Assembly (NCBI GenBank): GCA_016790705.1
Contig: JAEUOT010000030.1
Location: 62,001-126,000, forward strand
DNA: 64,000 nt
From: Hydrogenophaga sp.
GTDB lineage: Bacteria; Pseudomonadota; Gammaproteobacteria; Burkholderiales; Burkholderiaceae_C
Direction: 5' to 3'
Shown: positions 8,081-15,691 of the stretch, piece after piece
How positions within the stretch are numbered: the stretch's first letter is position 1
Layout: every line of letters starts with the position of its first letter
Translations under genes and position numbers: made by a program
The notes under the pieces: generated by a model
Told to the model about the DNA's origin: nothing
Database searches by the model: none
Seen by the model: the letters and a program-made list of their open reading frames with translations, nothing else

Positions 8081-8533
8081 ATGAACGCTCCCGCTTCCCC
8101 CACGCCCCGGCCCCAGGCCAAGCCCCGCGACCACTACCGCGTGTTCCGCTCTATCGGCACGCGCTGGATGGACAACGACATCTACGGCCACGTCAACAAC
8201 GTCGTCTACTACAGCTGGTTCGACACGGCGGTCAACGCCTGGCTGATCGAACAGGGTGCGCTGGACATCCACGCGGGCGAGGTGATCGGTCTGGTGATCG
8301 AGACCCAGTGCAACTATTTCGCGCCGCTGGCCTTCCCGCAGACCATCGAAGCGGGACTGCGCGTGGCGCACCTGGGCAGCTCCAGTGTGCGCTACGAGGT
8401 CGGGCTGTTCGCGCAGGGCGAGCCGCTGGCCGCAGCCTGCGGGCACTTCGTCCATGTCTACGTGGACCGCGAAACGCGGCGTCCGGTGCCGCTGCCGGCC
8501 GTGCTCAAGAACACGCTGCAGACCATCGTCTGA
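8081..8533 (+). CDS. Acyl-CoA thioesterase, hotdog fold (YbgC/4HBT type)
   Basis: A 150-residue single hotdog-domain thioesterase. TRWMDNDIYGHVNNVVYYSWFD contains the catalytic Asp of the 4-hydroxybenzoyl-CoA thioesterase family followed by the conserved GHVNN. It lies 25 nt downstream of the deacetylase-like gene and 72 nt upstream of the nitroreductase, which has its own operator. It probably hydrolyses short- or medium-chain acyl-CoA; the acyl group is not predictable. Confidence 0.9.
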   Translation: MNAPASPTPRPQAKPRDHYRVFRSIGTRWMDNDIYGHVNNVVYYSWFDTAVNAWLIEQGALDIHAGEVIGLVIETQCNYFAPLAFPQTIEAGLRVAHLGSSSVRYEVGLFAQGEPLAAACGHFVHVYVDRETRRPVPLPAVLKNTLQTIV

Positions 8534-8569
8534 ATCCGCCCCGGCAGAAACCGGCGCGGCTTGACATAA

Positions 8570-8591
8570 TTGACGTTAACGTAAACGTCAA
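8570..8591. promoter_or_regulatory. 22-bp palindromic operator (copy 2)
   Basis: Identical over all 22 bases to the element at 4015-4036 (arms TTGACGTT / AACGTCAA). A perfect -35 hexamer TTGACA stands at 8561-8566, four bases upstream. The palindrome ends 14 nt before the nitroreductase ATG, so it overlaps the core promoter or the transcription start. Confidence 0.7.
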
Positions 8592-8605
8592 ATACAGGAG
8601 ACACC

Positions 8606-9334
8606 ATGAGCCAGAACCCGCCCACCACGGCGCCCGTGATTGATGCCGCCAGCGTCGACGCCGCCATCACCTTCCGCCTGTCGGCGCGCGCCTTCTTGCC
8701 CAAGGCGGTGCCGCGCGAGACCATCGAGCACGTCCTGCAGGTCGCCAGCCGTGCGCCCTCGGGCACCAACACCCAGCCCTGGAAGGTCTACGTGCTGCAG
8801 GGCGCAAGCCGCGACAGCCTGGTGGAGAAGTGCTGCGCGGCCCATGACGCGATGCGGGCCGACCCGTCGCTGGCCGGGCAGTACCGCGAGGAATACGACT
8901 ACTACCCGACCCAGTGGGTCAGCCCCTACATCGACCGCCGCCGCGAGAACGGCTGGAGCCTCTACGGCCTGCTGGGCATCACCAAGGGCGACAAGGACAG
9001 GATGCACGCCCAGCACCAGCGCAACTTCCGTTTCTTCGACGCGCCGGTCGGACTGATGTTCACGCTGGACAAGGTCATGGGTCGCGGCTCGCTGGTCGAC
9101 TACGGGATGTTCCTGCAGAACATCATGGTGGCCGCCAAGGCCCACGGGCTGGATACCTGTCCGCAGGCGGCCTGGAACGGTTTCTCGAAGATCATCCTGC
9201 CGCACATCGGTGCCGGCGAGAACGAGATGCTGGTCTGCGGGATGGCGCTGGGCTACGCCGATCCCGCCGACAAGGTCAACGGTTTCATCACGCCGCGCGA
9301 GCCCGTGGCGTCTTTCACCCACTGGCTCGGCTGA
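8606..9334 (+). CDS. Nitroreductase family oxidoreductase
   Basis: FMN-dependent nitroreductase-fold protein, 242 residues. FRLSARAFLPKAVPRETIEHVL carries the Arg of the FMN site, and ASRAPSGTNTQPWKVYV the phosphate-binding Ser/Asn. GLDTCPQAAWN and the C-terminal CGMALGYADP are also conserved. The start at 8606 follows AGGAG. The operator upstream is shared with the 3-hydroxyacyl-CoA dehydrogenase, hinting at a role linked to acyl-CoA or branched-chain catabolism rather than nitro compounds. Its stop directly abuts the stop of the convergent gene. Confidence 0.9.
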   Translation: MSQNPPTTAPVIDAASVDAAITFRLSARAFLPKAVPRETIEHVLQVASRAPSGTNTQPWKVYVLQGASRDSLVEKCCAAHDAMRADPSLAGQYREEYDYYPTQWVSPYIDRRRENGWSLYGLLGITKGDKDRMHAQHQRNFRFFDAPVGLMFTLDKVMGRGSLVDYGMFLQNIMVAAKAHGLDTCPQAAWNGFSKIILPHIGAGENEMLVCGMALGYADPADKVNGFITPREPVASFTHWLG

Positions 9335-10147
9335 TCAGCGGTCCGGGTCGGGCACGTAGCCGCGGTGGGATCCGGGGAACGCGCTCGGGCGCCGGTCGCG
9401 CCAGTGCGGCCGCTCCGGCGGAATGATGCCCATCGCGATCAGGTTCTCGCGGCTGTCGTAGCGGATGCGAATGACCTCGTCCGGGCGGTCGCTGCGGCGC
9501 TCGAAATCCGTCTGACCGACACGGTCGCGTTCGCGGTCACCGTGCCCCGTACCCAATGGAGTGCCCGGTTCGCCTCGGGCTGACTTGTCCTGCAGTTGAG
9601 GCGCCGAGCGCATGTCCGGCGCACCGCGGTCGAACGGCGGAAAGGGCGGGCGCGGCGGACGGGGCAGCACAAAGGGCTCGCGCTCCCGGAACACGGCCAC
9701 ACCGATCACGCCCACATCGTCCGGGCGCCCCGTGCGGGCCGCATAGGACCGTGACAGGCGGGTGAACTCGAAGGCGGCGATTTCCTTTCGGCTCTTGCGC
9801 CAGCCATTGACGTCGTAGCGCTGCTGCGGTTCAAGCACATAGCCGGCCTGGTCGAATGAGGCGGTTTCGCCGGTCACCACATTCACGCCGTCGACCGATA
9901 CCACGTGCAGCAGGCGTTCGCGGCTGTGGTTGAGCAACTGGATGCCGTAGCGGCCGCCAGGCTCCCCGGCCACCCAGAGCTCTCTGCGGAACTGGTAGAG
10001 CGGCAGCACGGTATCGCGGTCTCGATCGATCAGGCGCACGTCGCTGAGACGGCCCAGCGCAATCGCGGGCATGCTGGCCAGTGCGGCGGCGCCAGCCAGA
10101 CTTCCCAGCAGCATGCGACGGGAAACAAGGGGAAGGTGGGTGCTCAT
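9335..10147 (-). CDS. Exported protein of unrecognised family, paralogue 1 (Tat-type leader)
   Basis: A 270-residue exported protein I do not recognise. The leader has SRRMLLGSLAGAAALASMPA, a Tat-like twin Arg. The mature part starts LGRLSDVRLIDRD and contains WVAGEPGGRYG, VDGVNVVTGETA, GYVLEPQQRYDVNGWRKS and RPDDVGVIGVAVF. After a Pro/Arg-rich linker comes PDEVIRIRYDSRENLIAMG and a YVPDPDR tail. The protein at 13254-14132 is a clear paralogue sharing every one of these blocks, but with a Sec leader. The last codon abuts the nitroreductase stop. Function unknown; the locus context suggests an ECF-linked envelope role. Confidence 0.8.
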   Translation of the reverse strand: MSTHLPLVSRRMLLGSLAGAAALASMPAIALGRLSDVRLIDRDRDTVLPLYQFRRELWVAGEPGGRYGIQLLNHSRERLLHVVSVDGVNVVTGETASFDQAGYVLEPQQRYDVNGWRKSRKEIAAFEFTRLSRSYAARTGRPDDVGVIGVAVFREREPFVLPRPPRPPFPPFDRGAPDMRSAPQLQDKSARGEPGTPLGTGHGDRERDRVGQTDFERRSDRPDEVIRIRYDSRENLIAMGIIPPERPHWRDRRPSAFPGSHRGYVPDPDR

Positions 10148-10320
10148 TGCGGGTCTCCTGGACCGGTGGTTGGGGTGGCGTCAGTACACCGCTGCTGCGT
10201 CAAGGCTCTGTCCATCCACTGCAAACACCTTGTAAACAGGCGCTCGAAGTGTTGCCGTTGTTCGCTTGTCCAGGCGGGCTGGAATAATCGGCCTTCCCTT
10301 TTCCAAACGAGGACTCTTTC

Positions 10321-10668
10321 ATGATCACCACCCCCAGCGGCCTGCAATACGAAGACACCACTGTCGGCAATGGCGAGGTCGCTCAGGCCGGCCGTTATGT
10401 GCAGGTGCACTACACCGGCTGGCTCTTCAACGATGGCGTGCAGGGCGCCAAGTTCGATTCGAGCAAGGACCGAGGCCAGCCGTTCGAATTCCCCCTGGGC
10501 GCGGGCCACGTGATCAAGGGCTGGGACGAGGGCGTGCAAGGCATGGCCGTCGGTGGCACTCGCCGCCTGGTGATCCCGGCCGCACTCGGTTATGGCGCGC
10601 GTGGCGCTGGCGGCGTGATCCCGCCCAATGCGACGCTGCTGTTCGAAGTCGATTTGCTCGCTGTCTGA
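10321..10668 (+). CDS. FKBP-type peptidyl-prolyl cis-trans isomerase
   Basis: Single-domain FKBP of 115 residues without a signal peptide, so cytoplasmic. VQVHYTGWL, FDSSKDRGQPFEFPLGAGHVIKGWDEGVQGM and the closing GYGARGAGGVIPPNATLLFEVDLL form the classic active-site pocket, including Tyr, Phe-Asp, Val-Ile and Trp. The start follows CGAGGA. It lies nine bases before the hydroxyacid dehydrogenase and probably shares its transcript. Confidence 0.95.
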   Translation: MITTPSGLQYEDTTVGNGEVAQAGRYVQVHYTGWLFNDGVQGAKFDSSKDRGQPFEFPLGAGHVIKGWDEGVQGMAVGGTRRLVIPAALGYGARGAGGVIPPNATLLFEVDLLAV

Positions 10669-10676
10669 GCACACGC

Positions 10677-11660
10677 ATGCGCCAGCGTCCCGCCATCCTG
10701 ATCGCTCGCGACGTGTTCCCCGCTGTGGTGGAGCGCCTGCGCGAGCACTTCGAGGTCGAGACCACGCCGCCCGGCGTGGTCTGGTCCGCGGTCGAATTCA
10801 CTGAACGTCTGCAGGACAAGGACGGGGTGCTGACGACGGGCGGCGAGCGCATCGACGCGGCGCTGCTGGCCGCGTGCCCCCGTTTGAAGATCGCGGCAAA
10901 CCTCGCGGTCGGCCACAACAACTTCGATCTCGACGCAATGACGGCGGCGGGCGTGCTGGCGACCAACGCGCCCGATGTGCTGACCGAGACCACGGCCGAC
11001 TTTGGGTTCGCGCTGCTGATGGCCACAGCGCGGCGCATCACGGAGAGCGAACATTTCCTGCGCGCCGGCCGGTGGAAACAGTGGTCACTCGACCTGTTTG
11101 CCGGTGCCGACATTCACGGCACCACCCTCGGCATTCTGGGCATGGGCCGCATCGGTCAGGCCATCGCGCGCCGTGGCGCGCACGGTTTCGGCATGCGGGT
11201 GATCTATCACAACCGCTCCCGGCTGGACGCCGCGAAAGAGGCGGCCTGTGGCGCACGCTATGTGTCGCGCGACGAGCTCTTTGCTCATGCCGACCACGTG
11301 GTGCTGGTGCTGCCCTACACCCCGGCTGCGCACCACACGGTGGGCGCGGCGGAGTTCGCACTGATGAAGCCCGGCGCGACGCTGGTCAACATCGCTCGCG
11401 GCGGCATTGTCGATGAGGATGCACTGGTCGCTGCTCTGCGGGAGCGGCGCATCGCCGCCGCCGGGCTGGACGTGTTCGAAGGCGAACCTCAGGTGAACCC
11501 GGCGCTGCTGACCGTGCCCAACGTGGTGTTGACGCCCCACATCGCGAGTGCGACGCTGCCCACTCGCATGGCGATGGCCATGCTGGCCGCAGAGAATCTG
11601 ATCGGCTTTTTCACCACGGGTCAGGTCAGAACGCCGCTCAACCGGGTGTCGTCCGTTTAA
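10677..11660 (+). CDS. D-isomer-specific 2-hydroxyacid dehydrogenase (glyoxylate/hydroxypyruvate reductase type)
   Basis: NAD(P)-dependent 2-hydroxyacid dehydrogenase, 327 residues. The Rossmann core is GILGMGRIGQAIARRG. The catalytic Arg is in NIARGGIVDEDAL, the Glu in LDVFEGEP and the His in LTPHIASAT. The subfamily (glyoxylate, hydroxypyruvate or 2-ketogluconate reductase) is not decided by these motifs. The ATG at 10677 follows FKBP directly; a much longer in-frame extension upstream overlaps FKBP and is rejected. Confidence 0.9.
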   Translation: MRQRPAILIARDVFPAVVERLREHFEVETTPPGVVWSAVEFTERLQDKDGVLTTGGERIDAALLAACPRLKIAANLAVGHNNFDLDAMTAAGVLATNAPDVLTETTADFGFALLMATARRITESEHFLRAGRWKQWSLDLFAGADIHGTTLGILGMGRIGQAIARRGAHGFGMRVIYHNRSRLDAAKEAACGARYVSRDELFAHADHVVLVLPYTPAAHHTVGAAEFALMKPGATLVNIARGGIVDEDALVAALRERRIAAAGLDVFEGEPQVNPALLTVPNVVLTPHIASATLPTRMAMAMLAAENLIGFFTTGQVRTPLNRVSSV

Positions 11661-11667
11661 GTCGCGA

Positions 11668-12645
11668 TCAGCGCAACAAGGGCAGCAACGTCGCATGACC
11701 GTTGCGCTCGGCATGGTCAGCCGCACTCAGCCCCTGGGGATCGCGCAGTGTGCGTTCCGCACCCGCGGCCAGCAGCAAGCGCACGATGGCGATGTCGCCC
11801 CGTCGTGCTGCTTCCATCAGCGGCGTCTGGCCACGGCCGTCGCGCTGGTTCGGATCGGCGCGCGCTTCCAGCACCTGCCTCACGGCGACCGGGTCCCCCG
11901 CCGTCACTGCGGCCATCAGCGGTGAGGCGACAGGCACCGATCCGCTCTCGCGCCGTTCACGAGTCATGCCGTCCGCGGTCGCGCTCTTCGCCACGGGCGC
12001 CGCTGCCGGAGCTGGTGCCGGTGCCGGCATGGGGGCTGCAGCGGCGGGCGCCTCGGGGCTGCGCGCTGCGCCCGGGGCAGGTGCCGAAGCGATGGAGGGG
12101 GGCTCGGCGGCGCGCTCCGCCTCGGCCAGGGCGGGCCTGTCCGGCGCCGTGCCGAAGACACGGGGTGCCGGTGGAGCCGGTCGTGCTGGCGCGGGCTCGG
12201 GAGTCCGGGGCGCCGCACGCTGTTTGTCTGTGGTGGGAGCCGGGGCCGCTGTCACCGCGTTGTCGGTCGGCGGCGAGGCCTCGGGGGCGACGGGCAGCGT
12301 CGCTTGACCGGTCGGCTCGGGCGGCGGCGCCGACGGGCGCGACACGCCGGTACCCATTGCAAGCTCCTTGTCCTCCGGGGAGCCGCGGTCGAACTGCAGC
12401 ATCAGCAAGCCGACCAGCCCCACGACCGCCAGGCCGCCAAGCGCCCGCCAGGTCCAGACGCCGTCGTTGGCCGCCGTCTTCGGCGCGCGTAGCGGTTTCT
12501 CGGTGGTCGCCGCCGCCTGACGGGCGTGGGCCAGCACCCGCTCCCGCAGCGCGGGTGCCGGGCGCGCCGCATCAAGCGCATTGGCCTCCCGGTAGCGCTG
12601 CAGCAGAGCGTCGTCGGGGCGGGGCGGCAGATCGTCTCGGCTCAT
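11668..12645 (-). CDS. Membrane anti-sigma-like protein with C-terminal ankyrin repeats
   Basis: A 325-residue protein starting in a 4-nt overlap with the ECF sigma gene, so very likely its regulator. The N-terminal 65 residues (LLQRYREANALD...ALRERVLAHARQ) look like the cytoplasmic sigma-binding part of short anti-sigma proteins; no zinc His/Cys motif is seen. One membrane helix spans about 66-84. A Pro/Ala-rich linker of about 160 residues follows. The last 75 residues hold two to three ankyrin repeats (GQTPLMEAARRGDIAIVRLLLAAGA). By topology the ankyrin part is periplasmic, an unusual place for it. Anti-sigma function is inferred from position. Confidence 0.8.
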   Translation of the reverse strand: MSRDDLPPRPDDALLQRYREANALDAARPAPALRERVLAHARQAAATTEKPLRAPKTAANDGVWTWRALGGLAVVGLVGLLMLQFDRGSPEDKELAMGTGVSRPSAPPPEPTGQATLPVAPEASPPTDNAVTAAPAPTTDKQRAAPRTPEPAPARPAPPAPRVFGTAPDRPALAEAERAAEPPSIASAPAPGAARSPEAPAAAAPMPAPAPAPAAAPVAKSATADGMTRERRESGSVPVASPLMAAVTAGDPVAVRQVLEARADPNQRDGRGQTPLMEAARRGDIAIVRLLLAAGAERTLRDPQGLSAADHAERNGHATLLPLLR

Positions 12646-13217
12646 GCGTAGGCCTCCAGCGTCTCGCGCAAGCGCGCCCGTGCGTAGCGCAGGCGGCTTT
12701 TGGCGGTTTCCGTCGCCACGCCGGTGGCCTCGGCAATCTCGGCCACGCTCATGCCGGCTTCGGCCTGCAGCAGAAAGGCTTCCCGTTGCGCCTCGGGCAG
12801 CGCCGCCAGCGCGTCCAGAAGTGCCTGGGCCTGCTCACGCGAATCGAGACGACGCTCGGGTCCGAAGCCCGATTCGGCCGCCAGCATGTCGGCCAGCGCC
12901 GCGCCATCGTCCGTCTCGGCGTCCAGGCTCGCATGGTTCTTGTGGGTGCGCCAGTGGTCGACGATGCGGTGGTGGGCCAGGGTGAAGAGCCAGGTCCGAA
13001 ACTTCGCCCGGGGCTCATACCGGGGCGCCTGGCGGACCAGCGAGAACCAGACGTCCTGCACCAGATCGTCGGCGAGCGCGCTGTTCTGGACACTGCGCTG
13101 GACGAACCGCCACACCGGCAGGGCGTGGCGGTCATACAGGGTCTCGAAGGCGTGCATGTCTCCCGCTGCGTAGGCGCGCATGAGCTGTTCGTCAGAAGGG
13201 GCGTCGGCCGCAGACAT
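12642..13217 (-). CDS. ECF-type RNA polymerase sigma factor
   Basis: ECF sigma factor of 191 residues. Region 2 contains AFETLYDRHALPVWRFV, DDLVQDVWFSLVRQAPRYEP and FRTWLFTLAHHRIVDHWR. Region 4 is the helix-turn-helix LPEAQREAFLLQAEAGMSVAEIAEATGVATETAKSRL. It is translationally coupled to the membrane ankyrin protein (ATGA overlap) and lies 36 nt downstream of the exported paralogue 2, so the three genes form one leftward unit. The signal sensed is unknown. Confidence 0.93.
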   Translation of the reverse strand: MSAADAPSDEQLMRAYAAGDMHAFETLYDRHALPVWRFVQRSVQNSALADDLVQDVWFSLVRQAPRYEPRAKFRTWLFTLAHHRIVDHWRTHKNHASLDAETDDGAALADMLAAESGFGPERRLDSREQAQALLDALAALPEAQREAFLLQAEAGMSVAEIAEATGVATETAKSRLRYARARLRETLEAYA

Positions 13218-13253
13218 GCCGGCGATTATGGTCGGCCCGGGCCCGTCGGTCGT

Positions 13254-14132
13254 TCACTGCGGATCGGGCACGTAGCGGCGAGAGCCCGGAAACGCCTCGG
13301 GCCACCCCGGCGCCGGCTCCGGCGGCAGCACGCCCATGGCAACCAGGTTCTCGCGGCTGTCGTAGCGGATGCGGATTACCTCGTCAGGCTGAGGACTGCG
13401 CCTTTCAAACCGGGTGTGAGCGACCTGATCCCATTCCCTTTCGCCGTGGCCTGTGCCCAGGCGTGGTGCGGCGGCCGGTGCCGCACGTTTGCCCTGTGCA
13501 GCCGCGTCGGCTGTGGCGTTTGCGGCGCCGCCGAACCCGGCGGCCGCGGATTCGCTGGAAGGGGACGCCGGGGCGGCGCTGCGTGCCAGTTGGTCGCGCT
13601 CGGCCTCGCTGAGTTCCCGGCGATCTCGCCAGTTGGGCGCCACTGGTTCCGCAACGGCGGCGGACGCCTCCTTTTCCCGGAACACCGCCACGCCGATCAC
13701 TCCGACGTTGTGGGGGCGCCCGGTGCGCGCGGCGTAGGAGGCCGACTGGGCGGTGAAGCGGAATGCGGCGATTTCCGAGTCGCTTTTGCGCCAGCCGGCG
13801 ATGTCGTAGCGCTGCCAGGGGCTGAGGACGTAGCCGGTCTGCTGCCAGCCGGCGGTCTCGCCGGACACCACGTTCACCCCGTCGACCGCGACGACGCCCA
13901 TCACGCGTCCCGCCTGCGTGTTGCGAACGGACACCGAGTAGCGTGCTCCCGGGCGCCCTGCGACCCAGTACTCGCCCCGGTGGCGGAGGATGGGCAGGGT
14001 TTCGCCGCTGTCGCGGTCGATCACCTGGATGTCGGCCAGTCGGCCAAGGGCGTGGGCGGGCGCTGCGCCCAGCAGGGCCAGGCAGGCAAGGGTGGCGAGG
14101 GAAGCGCGGTGCAGGCAGGAAGAGGCGGTCAT
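13254..14132 (-). CDS. Exported protein of unrecognised family, paralogue 2 (Sec leader), first gene of ECF operon
   Basis: A 292-residue exported protein, paralogous to the product at 9335-10147. A Sec signal peptide ends AAPAHA. It then has LGRLADIQVIDRD, YWVAGRPGARYS, VDGVNVVSGETA, YVLSPWQRYDIAGWRKS, YAARTGRPHNVGVIGVAVF, an Ala/Ser-rich linker, PDEVIRIRYDSRENLVAMG and RRYVPDP. The start at 14132 follows GGAG. It is the first gene before the ECF sigma factor and its ankyrin partner, so it may be a sensor or target of that pathway. No catalytic motif is visible. Confidence 0.8.
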   Translation of the reverse strand: MTASSCLHRASLATLACLALLGAAPAHALGRLADIQVIDRDSGETLPILRHRGEYWVAGRPGARYSVSVRNTQAGRVMGVVAVDGVNVVSGETAGWQQTGYVLSPWQRYDIAGWRKSDSEIAAFRFTAQSASYAARTGRPHNVGVIGVAVFREKEASAAVAEPVAPNWRDRRELSEAERDQLARSAAPASPSSESAAAGFGGAANATADAAAQGKRAAPAAAPRLGTGHGEREWDQVAHTRFERRSPQPDEVIRIRYDSRENLVAMGVLPPEPAPGWPEAFPGSRRYVPDPQ

Positions 14133-14187
14133 GGTGACTCCGATGGGTTGTGGAGTCCACTGAAACGCGCCACGCGGGCGGACGGGG

Positions 14188-14212
14188 TTAGGCGGGTCGA
14201 AAAAAAGTTGCC
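14188..14212 (-). promoter_or_regulatory. Candidate ECF-type promoter before paralogue 2
   Basis: On the minus strand GGCAAC (14207-14212) is followed by a T-rich spacer and CCTAA (14188-14192), about 55 nt before the start at 14132. A GCAAC-type -35 with a T-tract is common at ECF promoters, so autoregulation is plausible. This is a by-eye match only. Confidence 0.35.
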
Positions 14213-14231
14213 CCCGGACGGCGACGAGTGA

Positions 14232-15167
14232 TCAGCACATCGAGCAGGCCGCCATGGCGCGCGCGACGGCGGCGCGTGACTGCTCGGTGAGGTGGTCGAG
14301 GAAAACCTCGGTCCGCTTGGGAAGGAATTTGCGGCTGGGCAGCGCGGCGTACAGCGTGAAGCGTCCGGTGATCCAGGGGGCGAGCACGCGGGTGAGCGCG
14401 CCGCTGGCCAGGTGGGGGGCGGCCAGCTCGACGGTCGACCCGGTGATCCCTGCGCCGTCCAGGGCGGCACGCATCAAGGTGTCCGTGTGGTTGGCCCAGA
14501 GCACCGGCTGCACATCCAGATGCACGTCCTGCGCAGCGTCGTCGGCACGGAACAGGTGCCACAGCCTGGGGCGCGGGCCGGCATCGGGCTTGATGCGCAG
14601 GCAGTCGTGTTGCAGCAGCTCCTCCGGTGCGCGGGGCGCCCCCCGGCGCGCAAGATAGGCCGGCGAGGCCACCAGAAACGCTTCGGTCGAAATCACCTTG
14701 CGCGCCACCAGGTCGGCGTTGAAACCCTCATCGGCTCCCAGCAGGGTGATGTCGTATTCCTCGATCGGGGGCTCGCGGTGGCTGGCCACCTCCAGGTCCA
14801 GCCGGATCTGCGGATAACGCTGCAGGAAGCCGGCGACGATGGGGGCGATCACATGGGTGGCCAGCACCGGTGGCGCCAGCACGCGCAGGGTGCCGGAGAG
14901 CTGATGGGTGTGGGAGCTGACCAGGGCGTGGGCCTCGTCGAGATCCAGCAGGATGTGGCGCACCCGCTCAAGGTAAGCCTCGCCAGCGTCGGTCAGCGAC
15001 TGGCGCCGGGTCGTGCGCTGCAGCAGGCGTGTGCCCAGGTGGTCTTCCAGGTCCGCGATCAGCCGGGTGACGACGGCAGGGGACATGTCCAGCGAACGCG
15101 CGGCGGCGGCAAACCCGCCTTCGTCCACCACGCGGACAAACACACGCATCGATGAGAGTCGGTCCAT
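14232..15167 (-). CDS. LysR family transcriptional regulator
   Basis: LysR-type regulator of 311 residues. The N-terminal winged helix-turn-helix is MRVFVRVVDEGGFAAAARSLDMSPAVVTRLIADLEDHLGTRLLQRTTR. The effector domain follows, from LRVLAPPVLATHVIAPIVAGFLQRYPQI onward. The start at 15167 (MDRLSSMRVF) is the family-typical one; an upstream ATG at 15215 would add 16 atypical residues. It is divergent from a cupin-like gene with a 9-7-9 inverted repeat between them, the usual layout for a LysR protein and its target. Confidence 0.9.
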   Translation of the reverse strand: MDRLSSMRVFVRVVDEGGFAAAARSLDMSPAVVTRLIADLEDHLGTRLLQRTTRRQSLTDAGEAYLERVRHILLDLDEAHALVSSHTHQLSGTLRVLAPPVLATHVIAPIVAGFLQRYPQIRLDLEVASHREPPIEEYDITLLGADEGFNADLVARKVISTEAFLVASPAYLARRGAPRAPEELLQHDCLRIKPDAGPRPRLWHLFRADDAAQDVHLDVQPVLWANHTDTLMRAALDGAGITGSTVELAAPHLASGALTRVLAPWITGRFTLYAALPSRKFLPKRTEVFLDHLTEQSRAAVARAMAACSMC

Positions 15168-15207
15168 GGCTTGTGGGGTCGGATTGTTTCTTTGGACGAA
15201 ACAGAAT

Positions 15208-15232
15208 GGATCCAATCGGGGAAATTGGGTCC
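15208..15232. promoter_or_regulatory. Inverted repeat between LysR gene and cupin gene
   Basis: GGATCCAAT (15208-15216) and ATTGGGTCC (15224-15232) form 9-bp arms with one mismatch and a 7-bp spacer. It is 40 nt upstream of the LysR start and 75 nt before the cupin start. It is a candidate LysR binding site. Confidence 0.45.
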
Positions 15233-15307
15233 GGATGAGGAATTCTATTCAGGAGGCAGTCTGGTACAACCGTGCTGGTTGCCACCGCCTCGGTGGCCGG
15301 AGACACC

Positions 15308-15691
15308 ATGACCCGTTTTACCAAGGTGGTGCTGTACACAGGCACCGACGGTCGCGCCGCGTTTCGCGAGGAGAGCGTCGACCTCACCGAGGGCTCGCCT
15401 GCGGCCCGCCTGTCCCCGCTGATGCCGTCGGGCGGCTATCAGTTGCGCCAGAGTCCGGTCGGCTTTCGCAGCGAGTTCCACTGCACAGGATCACCGCAAT
15501 GGCTGTTCGTGCTCAGTGGGCGGATGGAGATCGGATTGCAGGATGGCAGTTCACGCCTCTTCGGTCCCGGCGAGCATTTCTACTCCGCCGACACCCTGCC
15601 CGAGGGCGCCAGCTTCGATCCCGCCGTGCACGGTCACTGGAGCCGTCAGGTCGGCGACGAGCCGCTGGTGACGCTGTTCGTCAGAGGCTGA
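15308..15691 (+). CDS. Cupin-fold protein, function unknown
   Basis: A 127-residue protein with a single predicted cupin barrel: FHCTGSPQWLFVLSGRMEIGLQDGSSRLFGPGEHFYSAD contains the cupin G-x5-8-PxG-type pattern. The usual metal His residues are incomplete, since only FHC and EHF are seen. The start at 15308 follows GGAGACACC. It is divergent from the LysR gene. Its last 46 bases overlap the 3' end of the convergent nuclease-fold gene. The substrate is unknown. Confidence 0.75.
   Translation: MTRFTKVVLYTGTDGRAAFREESVDLTEGSPAARLSPLMPSGGYQLRQSPVGFRSEFHCTGSPQWLFVLSGRMEIGLQDGSSRLFGPGEHFYSADTLPEGASFDPAVHGHWSRQVGDEPLVTLFVRG

Noticed and set aside
10266-10676. Upstream extension of the hydroxyacid dehydrogenase frame
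   Set aside because: It overlaps the FKBP gene out of frame and has no family similarity; the ATG at 10677 gives the normal length.
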